Made by a program: the position numbers and the translations under genes
The notes under the pieces: model-generated
The model's database searches: none
What the model was told of the DNA's origin: nothing
What the model saw: the letters and a program-made list of their open reading frames with translations, nothing else
Assembly: GCF_021018895.1 (NCBI RefSeq)
Contig: NC_079377.1
Coordinates: 6,144,501-6,208,500, forward strand
Length of the DNA stretch: 64,000 nt
Direction of reading: 5' to 3'
Source: Seriola aureovittata
Taxonomy: Eukaryota; Chordata; Actinopteri; Carangiformes; Carangidae
In this document: positions 52,585-63,117 of the stretch, piece by piece
Numbering within the stretch: the first letter of the stretch is position 1
Layout of the letters: each line of letters opens with the position of its first letter

Positions 52585-52632
<48 letters not shown>

Positions 52633-55481
52633 GTGACAGTAGTTTGCATTGCTAGCTTCTAAGCATTCAGTATTCTATAGCTATATATTGAAAGATTATT
52701 AGGGAAAAGCCAGTCATTTTTTTTGGATGTTAATGAAATCATATGTCAGGATCTTTTTGCTAACACTTTATGCATGTTAACAGGCAGGAAATTTAATTAT
52801 GCAGTTTGAAAAAAAAATTCTGCTCAAAATATGATGAAAACAAAACACAATGCTTTGAACATTAAGAAGTAATTTCCCTGTTTCCATCTGGAGATTAGAC
52901 AATGGACTGATGAGAAAATGTGTATAGCTAAAACTTATTAGGTTAACATTTGTACAGTATGATTAATAATAATTACTTGTCATTACCATGTTTCTGTATG
53001 TATTATTATCATATAACACTGTAAGCTCATCGACATGTCCGTCCAGCCAGGATGTAAAATTATTGATTATTTATTGCATTGCGGTTGCATCCCAGTCTGC
53101 AGCAAGGAAGCTAGCAGAGGTGCTGCTGAGCTCAGTGAGTGAAGACAGCTACTGGCCCCCGCTGGGCCCCCCACCCCCATCCTGGCTCCACAGAGAGGGA
53201 GCTGCCGCCTCCAAAGACGCAATCTACCCGACCGTTAAACCACCGCAACGTTACAGCACAGAGTGGTTTGTGTTGTCTTTGTTTCATTTAGCATTTTCTT
53301 TAACCCAAGCTCAACATTTAAGATAGTTAATGCCACCTGTGATTGTGTTTTGTTACTCTGCTGCATCAACTAACCATTGTGTACAAAGCAGTTATCTCTG
53401 TAGGTTTTATTTTCCTTTTGTCCAAGTTTTACTTTCATCCCAAGAGCATCACTTTTGTCCAAGTTACCATCCTATCAACAACTGCAAATCTTGGAACTTG
53501 GTGCCAGTTTTTCTTTGTTCAAGTAGTTCTTGTATTATTTTGTACTAAAGACTATGAGTCATCAGCAGGGTGGTGTGAATCTGAGCCACATCTTACATCT
53601 CTCATACAAAGTAAAATAACTCCCTTTTCTATGGAAACCAAATTGGCATTATGTAACGCAACTACCAGCAGAGCGCTCACTATAGGCTACCAGTATACAA
53701 TGGTTCATCCAAGGTGAGGACTCCCACAGCGCACCCCGATTACTTCACACTCCTTCCTTCTCTTATCAGTGTGATGTAAAACTCAACTTTTATAGATACA
53801 AGATTTTTGGCATCTATGAAAATCAATACTACACTGCAAAAATGCAGCCTACCGGTAAACAAGCAAACGGAAATGAATTTGATTATTCAATCATTATCCA
53901 ACAAACCAATTCAATTATTAACAACAATGATTATATAACAAACCCATGATAATGTAGCCTTCTAATTAATTAACTTGTTTGGTCCTATTATAACAACAAT
54001 TTTCCAGAGTACTTCAAAGTTATTGAGAAAGACAAATATGACAAATAAAATAGAAAAACATATTTGGGTTGGACCACAGTCTATGGGATATCATAGGAGC
54101 CGAAAGTACAGCTTTGACAAAGGATACTGTGCACAATACTAACATGACAATGGTCCAACAAAACACATGAGACAAAGAAGGGCTGTTGTTTGTCATTAGC
54201 AGTTTAAGATGAGTGTAAACCTGTGTTGTCTAAAACAAAGTCACATGGTTTCTTAAGGTTTCTTTGCTGTGTCTTCAGAGGCTGAGGTTTGAACTGTACC
54301 TATGGTTTACTTGTGTCCCATAGAAACCACCTAAGTGCCACTTAAGGTCATCATATGTGGGGTTTCATTGAAACCTTCTGGATGTTTTAACTATATTTAA
54401 GGTCTTATGTTTAAGGACAGATGTCTAAAGCTCAGGTCATTCATTTATCACACCAGAAAGAGGGTCATTATCTGACAAACTGAAGAGGTCAGTTTGTGGC
54501 AACTATAATGCAGAACATGCTCAGTACCTGCAGATACTGTCAGTGATGTAGACAGGTGACTCCTGTGAACTCACATGTCTATTCCACTGTAAGATGATAT
54601 ATTAATCATAGATTTCATATTTATGTATATTTTACAGTTTATGAAATCACAATAATTGGAAGGAGGCAGTTATTGTAGGGGTAACATGCTTTATTAGCTA
54701 AGCTACTCAGATGCTCAGTGACACAGCAACAGCCCCTCATTTTAAAACCTACCGAAGCTGGGAAATGTAGAAGAACAGTAACATACCATGGTATCAACAT
54801 AGCACAGCATGAGCTAGATAATAAGATATAGCACAACATAACATTGCATAGCATAAGGGCATAACAGAACAGAGAGAACAAAACACAGAGAAAAGAGAAC
54901 AGAACAGAGAACAGAACAGAGAACAAAACAAGAACAGAACACAACATAGAACACAGAATATAGAAATGAAGAGAACATAGAACTTAGCACAGAACAGAAT
55001 AGGACATAGAACAGAACAGAACAGAGAACAGAACAGAGAACAGAACATAACATAACGGTCCTGACAAGACAAACTGGTTATCTGCATCATCACACATGAG
55101 TGTATCACCATTTTGTTGCCTCTTTCCTGCATTTCCCACTTTGCAGGGATCCTGCGCTCGTTGCTCAGGCCCTGCGAGCCATACTTAGTCACCGCCACAT
55201 GACTAATCCTGCCCACACTATCATAAGTGAAGATCTAAATCCATGTCTGAGATTAGAAGGAGAGGTTGAACAGGAGAATTCACCCTGAGGAATAGCTGTA
55301 CTTCAGTATTGTTCATGGCTTTTGTCATCAGTTACCTCCTCTGAAGAGGAGAAAAGTGATGGTGTCTGGTAAATGTGTCCTTGAACAGGACACAGAGCTG
55401 ACCAGAGCGGGAAGAGGGGCACAGAGAGTGATGAATTAGGGGAATGGGAGAGGTAGAGATGGAATAAATGAAAGAGCAAGT

Positions 55482-55516
<35 letters not shown>

Positions 55517-55659
55517 ACATCTGAGATAGTGCTGTGTAGTGATACACCAAGGGTGGTCCGTGTTGTGTTACAGCACCACAGGTGAGACAGAAACTGGACA
55601 CTCACTCCTGGCAATCTGGCAATCTACCTACGGACAAGCAGCATATGTGTGTGTGTGTG

Positions 55660-55697
<38 letters not shown>

Positions 55698-58600
55698 TGT
55701 GTGTGTGTTTGAGGGATAGACTTCCTGTTCTTGGTACTATTTCCTGTTTCCTGTGTCCTGGCAGTTGCTTCTGTCCTCAGGACGTGGTGGAAGAGGCAGT
55801 GTTGCTGCTGCTCATCACAGAGTCCATGGTGAGATATACGCACACACTCACACACCATTCTCTGACTTTTTGCTTCCTGGCGTTTCAACACATTTCTTGG
55901 AGATCCCTTTAGCACAGACCACCTGTCCAACCACTTTTCGCTTCCTTACACCTCCTCCTTTTCCTCATTACTCCTCCTCTTCTTCACCTAGTCATCTCTC
56001 TTCTTCCAGGCCAGTGGCGAAGCGGTGATCAGTCGTCTGCCTGACCAGGCCGAGGCTCGCCAGGTCAGTCTGCAGGATGCTGCCTCCGTCTACGATCTGC
56101 TCACCATCGGCATGGCCAGGAGGGGGCAGTACGCCATGCTGTCTGAGGTGTGCTCACACACACAAACATACACACACTCTATGCTGGAGGTCTTAGGGGA
56201 GGAGAGCAACAGAGTGAGAGATGAGATGTGTTAGTAAGAGCTTTGCCTTTGCCAAACTTTTTAATGAATGTCTTCATCACTGTGAGACGAGGGGATTAAG
56301 TATGTTTTTCTCCCACTGTCTCTCCGTCTTCTCTCATCTCTCAGCATCTCCTTCACTGTCTGTCTTTTTCTGCTTCCTCCTCCCTTCTTATTTCACTTTT
56401 TTTGCTCTAAATCCCTCCTCCATTTTCTCACTTTTTAACAAAGTCTGTTGCCCATCTAATGTGACCTCTACTCCGATGTGGGACATTGGGAAGCAGAGTT
56501 TGGAGGTTTTGTCTCAAATTAGGTCTGTTCACCTGTCTGACTGGTTCATAGATAGCATCAGTCAATTTATAAGGACGACCACACACAATCACACTGAGGT
56601 AGTTCCACCTACACCAGTGGATCAGTTTGCTGATATCTAAGGCCAGTATGAGCCATTTATTAAAAACTTGATTCCATCCATCCCTCCGTGATATGATGAA
56701 TAAGATTCACTGTGATCGGTTACATACTTACTTTAGCATTAATCAGTTCATGGGATGTTTGCTGCAAACTCTGATATTAATATCAAATTTCAGTTCAAGG
56801 ATGCAGGTATTAGCATTAATTTAATGCTGGATTTTGCAGATGCGTTCCCATCCTTGACGGAATAACATCCAAGGAAAATGTTGAATGCTTGTATTAAAAA
56901 AAAAGACAAATTCAATGCCCTGAAATATCGACAGAATAAAATCAACTACTGGTGTTGGTGAACAAAAGGACATACATATGATGAGCAAAATGTGTCAACA
57001 GTAAAAGTAGTCATCATGCATGATGGTTATGTTGTTGAACTGATATGTACAGAGCAGTTTATTGTTGTAGCTGAATGAAGTGGAGCTTGTTTAACTTTAT
57101 TCAGTGACTGGTTGTTCAACCTATAGAGATGCATCATATTTTATAAGATGAGAATTTACTGGGTTTTTTTAGGTACTATGTTTTTTCAGAATAAATATAT
57201 TAGAGTTAAACATTAAACAATATTCCTCTGAAATGTGGTGGAGAAGAACTATAAAGGAATATAAAATAGAAATACTATTAATACTAAATAATATTGTACT
57301 TAAACCTGCATTCATTCATTTTTTGTGGCAGAGCAACAACCTGTAAACACAACGTATCAGCGTTGTGTTTACAGTGTTATTACCACCTTTTTAAGTTGAT
57401 ATGGTGATCGTGTTAGCAAACACTTACCTGTTTACACACGCAGCAGATACAGAGCAACATGAGCATGAGCATTTATATTCAATATCCACTCTGCTTTTCA
57501 CTCTGTTTTGGTTTCCACTATGTACAGAGGGACATAACTCCTCCTTAACTGCTAAATGTTCCACTGTTTTCATCTGCCAGTCTCTAACTTGAGTTTTTTT
57601 CACTGAAAACATAATGAGAATGAGCGTACAATGAGAGCAGTCAAACTAAACCAAAACAGTACAATTATAAATTGGTCCAAAAGTCAAAAACGCTGAGCTG
57701 AAAGATGATAAAACACAATCTGGAGCAGTGAGTGATAATAACTTTGGTGATAATTCTCTGCATAACACACAACACAGCACATATTACACATAGTCATTAG
57801 AACGACTGAGAATATAAAAGCATTGATTAGTGCAGCTTCAAATACTGTTATTGAGTCACTTTTCACCTTGGCTGTTTTCTGTCCCAGTTTGTTTGAACCC
57901 TAATTCAGGCTCTGCTTGTTAACCCTGTGAACAGCGGTTAAAATGGGATTTGTAATGGGATGGGGCCTGAATTAGCAGGGTTAACAAGGGTCAGCACTGT
58001 TATGTAGCAGCAAAGATAGTTGCAGCTTCAAATGGCTTTTATAAAGACCCAGCAAGCATTACTGAAGCGTTACATTTCATACACAGTTCATTCATTTGTC
58101 CATTTAAGAAATATCCAAAGTCTATTCAGTCCACAGTTAATCAGATCACTCAGGGGACATCTGACGTCTGCATGGTCAGCAACCTTCCTATTAAGTGCAC
58201 ATTATTTAATCAGAATATTTGGGCAGACCTTTCTCCTGGTTTAGCTCACTCCTGCATGACTGACAGCATCTAACTGAGAGGCGCTCCATGCCATCCTCTG
58301 CTCGTCCACACACACATCAATCACATCATTATGTACTGAATCAGAACAGAGTAGGTGGTGTGTGGTGACTGACAGTCATTTCAAGCTTAGAAGAATGTAG
58401 CCAAGGAGAGTGGCCATTCAGTTTAGTGATGATGTAAAGGAGAAAAAAATGAGTGAATAAATTCAGTGTTCCTAATCCTGGTTTTTCTTGACTTAAAACA
58501 TGGCTTTCGAATGGCATAGTGTGAGAACAGTTCGGACACATTGTTTTTTGGCTTAGTGCAGGGTTACCTGTCCAGTCCCTCTGCTGAGCCCTTCTACTTA

Positions 58601-58789
58601 CACATCCTACTTGTACAAAGTGACATAACCAAGACATATTTGTGTGTCTGCGTGTGTGTTTCTTCTCCAGTGTCTGGAGCGAGCCATGAAGTTCTCATTC
58701 AACGAGTTTCACCTCTGGCACCAGCTGGGCCTGTCACTCATGGCGGCCGGGAAGGTGAGCTCATTTCTCCTTATATACTAGCAGCAGAC

Positions 58790-58821
<32 letters not shown>

Positions 58822-59647
58822 CATGCCACACCCGAAGGAGACATCCATCTTCTGCCATGCCTCTGTCCTGTACACTGCGGTGCTCCCTCCGCACCCTCGT
58901 GTCCAGACGTGCAACAAATAGCATCGCAGCTAAGTGTTCTGTCTGCTTGGGGGTGGGCGGCAGATGGGTTGGATTTTTTCTCAATCTGGTCAATTAAGAT
59001 ATCAACAAGTAATTGACAGAGACAAAAAGTACAGTAAAAGGGCATTCAGCTATCTTTTTATTCAGCGCCCACCACCATCTGCTACTATAAAAAAAAAAAC
59101 CTTGAAATTATAGAGAAATAAAATTGAATCCACTTCCTGGTAAGTAAATGTAAATACTATTGTGGTGTTAATAAGCTGGGAATCCTCACGAGGAGAAGGA
59201 ATAGCTTACAATCCTCTCTCTCTTTCTCCTTCTGTCTCTCTCAGTCCCTCTGAGTGTGTGAGTGCGTCCATGTGTGTGACAGAAAAATTGATCTGGGTTG
59301 CAGGATAAAGTGACACTGCAGATCAATGGAGAGCTCTAGAAATAGGCTGCTCCCTAGAAGGAGAAGGGGCCGCCTCAGTGTCGTCAGATCCGCTTCTATT
59401 TAGGGCCAGCCGAGAGTGTGTGTGTGTGTGTGTGTCCATGTGTGTGAGCGCATGTGTGTGTGTGCACGTGGTCCATTAATGATTGACCTACATGTATTAA
59501 GTGACTGTGTGTCTAAATGGGTCTATTAGGGCTGTGTAAGGACAGTTGATGTGTGTTTGATACACTTGCTTAAAAGTGATCCATGTCATCTGTGGCTGCA
59601 TGATAACTGGCTGCCGCGTGCACATGAATCACAATTTGTCACTGACA

Positions 59648-59695
<48 letters not shown>

Positions 59696-62608
59696 TTTTC
59701 CAGGGGGTTGGTGCTGTGTCTGTATTTAAAGAATGTGCCAGGATGAGACCCGAGGACCCTTCATTGCCCCTGTTGGCTGCTAAAGTCTGCATTGGTCAAC
59801 TGCTCTGGGTGATTACACACACACACCATCTACACAAACTTGTATGCAATTACCATAACATACACACACCTGCAGTTGAAGGTCAGGCCTCGGAGCATGA
59901 AGCATGCACATACATTTGAAAAGTCTTTTTCTGTCTCAACATCTTTGATGCCATGGGTGTCCTTGCTGTAATGGTTTTGCACTGCATTTCCCAGAGTTAC
60001 TTGTTGCTGTGGATGTGTCTCTGTAGGTGGAGCTGTTTTCCATGTCTGTTCAGCCTCGTGGTGACTTGTACTGCTCTCACTAACTCCTCTATTTAGAGAG
60101 CTACCACTGTTTCCCCCGAGGATTTTTGTTCAGCAGCGGTGGTGTTGTGCACACGTCCGCAAGAGTGTGATACCAGACCTGTGGAGGGATAGATTAAAAC
60201 CACCTATTGTTACAGATAGGGTTATTCGTGTTCTCCTGCCATCCGTCATCCATCATAAGCTCTACAGAGGATCGTGGTGGGGCTGCAGCCAGGTTCATCC
60301 TGGACAAGGTCATCAGTCTATCACAGGTGTTCACCATGTCATTTCGTGTGCGTGTTAATTTACCTGAAGTTTGAAGGGTTGTAGAGGCCTTTTCTCTAAA
60401 TTTTAGCTCTTTGAATACCTCCACCTCCAGTACACCTGGCAGTACTGGTGTTTCTTAAAGTTTCTTACAGACATTGATGATCTTCAGACATTGAATTCTA
60501 CAGATTTTTGTGATCCCCTGACTTTTCCTCCTGTCTCCACGGGAGGTTGACTTTTGTGGTTTTAAGTGAAACGCCTTGACAACAATTGGATGGATTCACA
60601 TGAAATGTGGTGCACACATTCATGTTCCCCGCTGGGTGATTTGTAATAATTTTGTGATAGAAAAAAAGAAAAGAAAAAAAATGAATCTGTCTAGTACCTT
60701 TGTCTATGACCTAAATGCCTTCAAAACTAGAGATATTCCCATCAGCCTCAGTGGTACCTTGAGTTAGTGCTAATTAACAAATGTTAGCATGCTAACACAC
60801 TAAACTCAGACGGTGAGTACAGTAAACATACTGTACCTGCTAAACATCAGCATGCTGGTATTGTCATTGTGAGCATGTTAACATGCTGACAGTAGCATTG
60901 ATCTAAAGCACCACTGTGCAACCAAACAGAGAGGCTAGCATGGTTAAGTTCTCTCAGTCTTGTTGAATATTGTGTAACATTACCTGACTGGGCCAGAGGG
61001 GAAACCACTCATGGTCTTTGAATTAAAACAAAACTCATTAACATGTGCTGTGACAAGCAGCCTAAAGTAGACATCGCTTTGTATTAAGGGGTTACAAACA
61101 GAAAAGGTTGCTGACATAAAGGACCCATCCAACCAGTGTCAACAAAATATGAACTCATCACAAAGCCAAATGGTAATAAATGTAAAGGTTAAAATTTCAC
61201 AGTATTACAGTCATAGTAGCAAGGATCCATTTTCCATCTGGAACTAATGAGATATTGCAAATCTGCATGTGAATGCAACATCACGGACAATCACTCTGTA
61301 ATCCATGCATGTTCATATTTCATTTAGGTAGACCTGCCCCCTCAGCTTCTGTTAACACTTATATGATGATAAGCTGAGAGGTGAAGTTGCGTCATAGAAT
61401 TGTGTAGCACATGGACTGGAGGTTTATAGACTATTTAGTGTGCATGATGTGTGTGTGTGTGCATGTTTTGAAATGCGGCATGTGTGCATGAAGTCAGAAA
61501 GTCATCGTGCAGCATCACTGCGTCGCTAATGTTTCGGGATTGACACTGGGGTCACTCAGGCAGATACACATCACTATGAAGCCCAGCCAGCTTGGATAGT
61601 CCTGCTGTTGATGATCTGGGCAGGAGGGAAAAATTCATATCAACAGTAGTATTTAGGGTGGAAGGGGGAGAGAGAGGGAGAAAGAGTGAGGGTGAGGGTG
61701 AGTTAGACAGAGAGAGAAAGGGGTCAGAGATTAGAAAAGAGGAGCTAACAGGGGCGAATGGAGAGTGCACATCTGTCAGTGGCTGGAGATCATGGCAGGC
61801 CGGAGACACTAAGGAGCTTACAGCCTTAATCACAATGGGACACTATGGCCATAGTGCAATGGGGCATTACATAAATGGGCCACCATTATCCACCATCAGC
61901 TCCACTGGACAGTCTGGACTGTTATCTAGCCAGCAACATTGATTTGCTTATTGTGTTGGCCCATTAGCCCACAGACCAGACCAAAACTTCATAAGAATTT
62001 TTTCCTATTTGTTATTTTTTCAGGTTTTCATAGTGCTCCTGTACATGTATATGAAACAGTACAGGATGTTAGGGCACATGAAACCCTCTCCAAACCTGTG
62101 ACATCACCACAAACTGCACGACTGGCGATCTGAAAGCAAAGCTGCTTTACTAAATTCCTGAAGAGCAGTTTTGCAGATGCAACATTTCCCCCCCGACAAC
62201 AGTGGCATGTTCTTCTTTCACACCATTCAAGGGAGGAAAAACCTTAATCCTCCTAAGATGTGCATGTGTGTTTAAATGACTGGCTATTGTGTGCTGGCTT
62301 TGAACTCACAAGGACTGGATTCAGAGAAAGAGACACACAGAGAGAGAAGAGAGGAGGAGGATGACGGGAGGAAGAGGAGGAAGAAGAGGAGGAGGAGGAG
62401 GAGGAGGGGGAGGGAGGGTGTCAGAGCAGTTGGCTTGCTGTTGCGCTGGCGTGCCGTCAAAGGCATTACCCCCCTACGCCCACCTACCCACCTGCCTGCC
62501 TGCCACCAGCCATACCTCAAACGGAGTGACACACTTTTTCCTCGGCTCAGAGCACCTCGGCTCGCCTCAGCCGCACACCGCCTGCAGTCTACTGCTGCGT
62601 GTGTGGGC

Positions 62609-62652
<44 letters not shown>

Positions 62653-63117
62653 TTCAGCAAACTCTGCGTTGTCCTTCAGATGAATCTACTCTGAGTAAAC
62701 TCACACCAGGCTCAGCCATCAATACTCCATTCCCTGCTGCACTTCAGCCTCATTTGCCTTTCAGTGCTACAAAGACTTTTCCTGTCAAACACACTCATAT
62801 ACGAGAGGATTTTTCAGGTCCTGCTTACAGCACAGTACCTCACAATGGTTCTGGGAGAATATTTTCAATATTATAGGTCACTGGTTTCATGATGTAACTG
62901 GATTTGTGCATGATAGCAGAGTAATTCTGTTTTACCTGCCCACTGAAGTACATACAGTTATGACTGAGCTTGTGTGTTTGTATGTGTGTGTGTGTCCAGT
63001 TTGAGGAGGCGGGGGCTCTGTCCCAGATTGTGGTGTCTATGGGGGAGGAAGCTGGAGAATTTCTTCCCAGGGCCTACATGGCTCTGGGCCTCTGCTACAG
63101 TCTACAGGCCTCTGATG
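44092..63117 (+). CDS. ttc7a: tetratricopeptide repeat protein 7A (TTC7A), 5' part
   Basis: Helical/TPR scaffold that holds PI4K-IIIalpha at the plasma membrane with EFR3 and FAM126, supporting PI4P synthesis. Twelve coding exons: 44092-44221, 46413-46576, 46760-46928, 50496-50626, 51455-51579, 52477-52555, 53096-53265, 55765-55828, 56010-56147, 58671-58754, 59704-59808, 63000-63117. They join in frame into about 492 residues plus one base. The human protein is about 858, so the 3' 40-45% lies beyond the window. Landmarks: [18 protein letters not shown] at the N-terminus; [109 protein letters not shown] in the TPR region. Synteny with socs5 and mcfd2, and the wording of exons 5 and 12, favour 7A over 7B. 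The donor of exon 7 is weak; other junctions are canonical GT-AG. Confidence 0.95.
44222..46412 (+). other. ttc7a intron 1
   Basis: Noncoding. Contains an AGA/GAA-rich stretch (about 44723-44757). Short frames such as 45710-46009 have no domain. Confidence 0.8.
46929..50495 (+). other. ttc7a intron 3
   Basis: The longest intron in the 5' half of the gene. Contains a run of twelve G (47212-47223), an imperfect ATACA stretch (about 47900-47932), a CAT array (about 48898-48914) and the possible repeat at 49998-50411. No coding exon is visible inside. Confidence 0.8.
49998..50411. repeat. possible teleost interspersed element
   Basis: Begins 'aaaggtgcagtccagtgatt' and ends near 'aaactggtggaatttccctt'. 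The two ends are only loosely mirror images (aaaggtgcagtccagtg against aagggaaattccaccag). The right-hand motif is familiar from fish repeats. It ends about 85 bases before ttc7a exon 4. Boundaries are uncertain. Confidence 0.35.
50930..51295. repeat. teleost interspersed repeat, copy 3 (inverted)
   Basis: Read on the minus strand it shows the same family phrases as the copies at 28016 and 35030: the complement of 'atacttctactccacttcat', 'gtacttttgacactttacat' and 'catacttcctccactagtg'. It sits in ttc7a intron 4. Confidence 0.5.
52402..52473. repeat. (TG)n array abutting ttc7a exon 6 acceptor
   Basis: TG array with one GG interruption, then 'cgtgtgtgttag' and the exon. It replaces the usual pyrimidine tract of the acceptor (AG at 52475-52476). 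Confidence 0.97.
52579..52628. repeat. (CA)n(GA)n array just after ttc7a exon 6
   Basis: About 12 CA units followed by about 13 GA units, starting 23 bases after the exon 6 donor. Confidence 0.97.
54853..55056. repeat. degenerate (AGAAC)n minisatellite
   Basis: Roughly 200 bases built from agaac / agagaac / aacat units (for example 'agaacagaacagagaacaga' near 55010-55030), purine-rich on the plus strand. The long Cys/Leu/Phe/Val frames on the minus strand here are translations of the repeat, not genes. Confidence 0.9.
55645..55709. repeat. (TG)n microsatellite upstream of ttc7a exon 8
   Basis: TG array with one CG and two TT interruptions. Confidence 0.96.
56148..58670 (+). other. ttc7a intron 9
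   Basis: Begins with a CA-rich stretch (56152-56178) and ends with a TG-rich stretch (about 58640-58660) before the exon 10 acceptor. Contains a fragment of the 28016 repeat family (57215-57310) and a second possible repeat (about 57380-57600). No coding exon is visible. Confidence 0.75.
57215..57310. repeat. teleost interspersed repeat, copy 4 (fragment)
   Basis: Short stretch with 'ttcctctgaaatgtggtgga', 'aaaatagaaatact' and 'attgtacttaaac', matching the family at 28016-28190. Confidence 0.45.
58792..58822. repeat. (CA)n array near the ttc7a exon 10 donor
   Basis: CA array of about 15 units, starting 38 bases after the end of exon 10. Confidence 0.96.
59650..59696. repeat. (TG)n array abutting ttc7a exon 11 acceptor
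   Basis: TG array of about 23 units with one TA interruption, followed by 'ttttccag' and exon 11 at 59704. Confidence 0.97.
60440..60970 (+). repeat. common teleost interspersed repeat
   Basis: Carries the family's recognisable phrases: 'gatcccctgacttttcctcc', 'acaattggatggattcacat', 'cccatcagcctcagtggtac', 'gttagcatgctaacacacta' and 'acatcagcatgctgg'. Many fish genomes carry this repeat in large numbers. Class unknown to me; no coding capacity. Confidence 0.75.
62335..62420. repeat. polypurine (GGA/GAG)n tract
   Basis: About 85 bases, almost entirely A and G on the plus strand, ending in runs of G (gaggagggggagggaggg). Confidence 0.9.
62611..62650. repeat. (TG)n microsatellite
   Basis: Pure TG array of about 20 units. 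Confidence 0.97.
62971..62995. repeat. TG-rich tract at ttc7a exon 12 acceptor
   Basis: Imperfect TG tract (tgtgtgtttgtatgtgtgtg), followed at once by 'tccag' and exon 12. Confidence 0.9.

Larger units (their letters stand above)
53266..55764 (+). other. ttc7a intron 7
   Basis: Noncoding. Holds the AGAAC-type minisatellite (54853-55056) and TG arrays at 55484-55513 and 55645-55709, the latter about 55 bases before exon 8. Confidence 0.75.
59809..62999 (+). other. ttc7a intron 11
   Basis: Begins with CA units (59815-59827) and ends with a TG tract (62971-62995). Between them lie a teleost interspersed repeat (60440-60970), purine-rich tracts (about 61660-61735 and 62335-62420) and a TG array (62611-62650). 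Frames of up to 171 codons near 62276-62876 are repeat translations. Confidence 0.8.

Noticed and set aside
54639..55216. Cys/Leu/Phe/Val-rich minus-strand frames resembling membrane segments
   Set aside because: They are translations of the AGAAC minisatellite.
55147..55286. A possible extra ttc7a exon after a strong acceptor (cccactttgcag), reading [12 protein letters not shown]
   Set aside because: The phrase loosely resembles part of TTC7A, but there is no good donor before the stop, and exons 7 and 8 join directly in phase with a gap-free match to the homologues.
62276..62876. Two overlapping frames of 135 and 171 codons
   Set aside because: They cross a GGA tract and a TG array in ttc7a intron 11. 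Composition is Arg/Gly/Glu then Cys/Val, as expected from the repeats.
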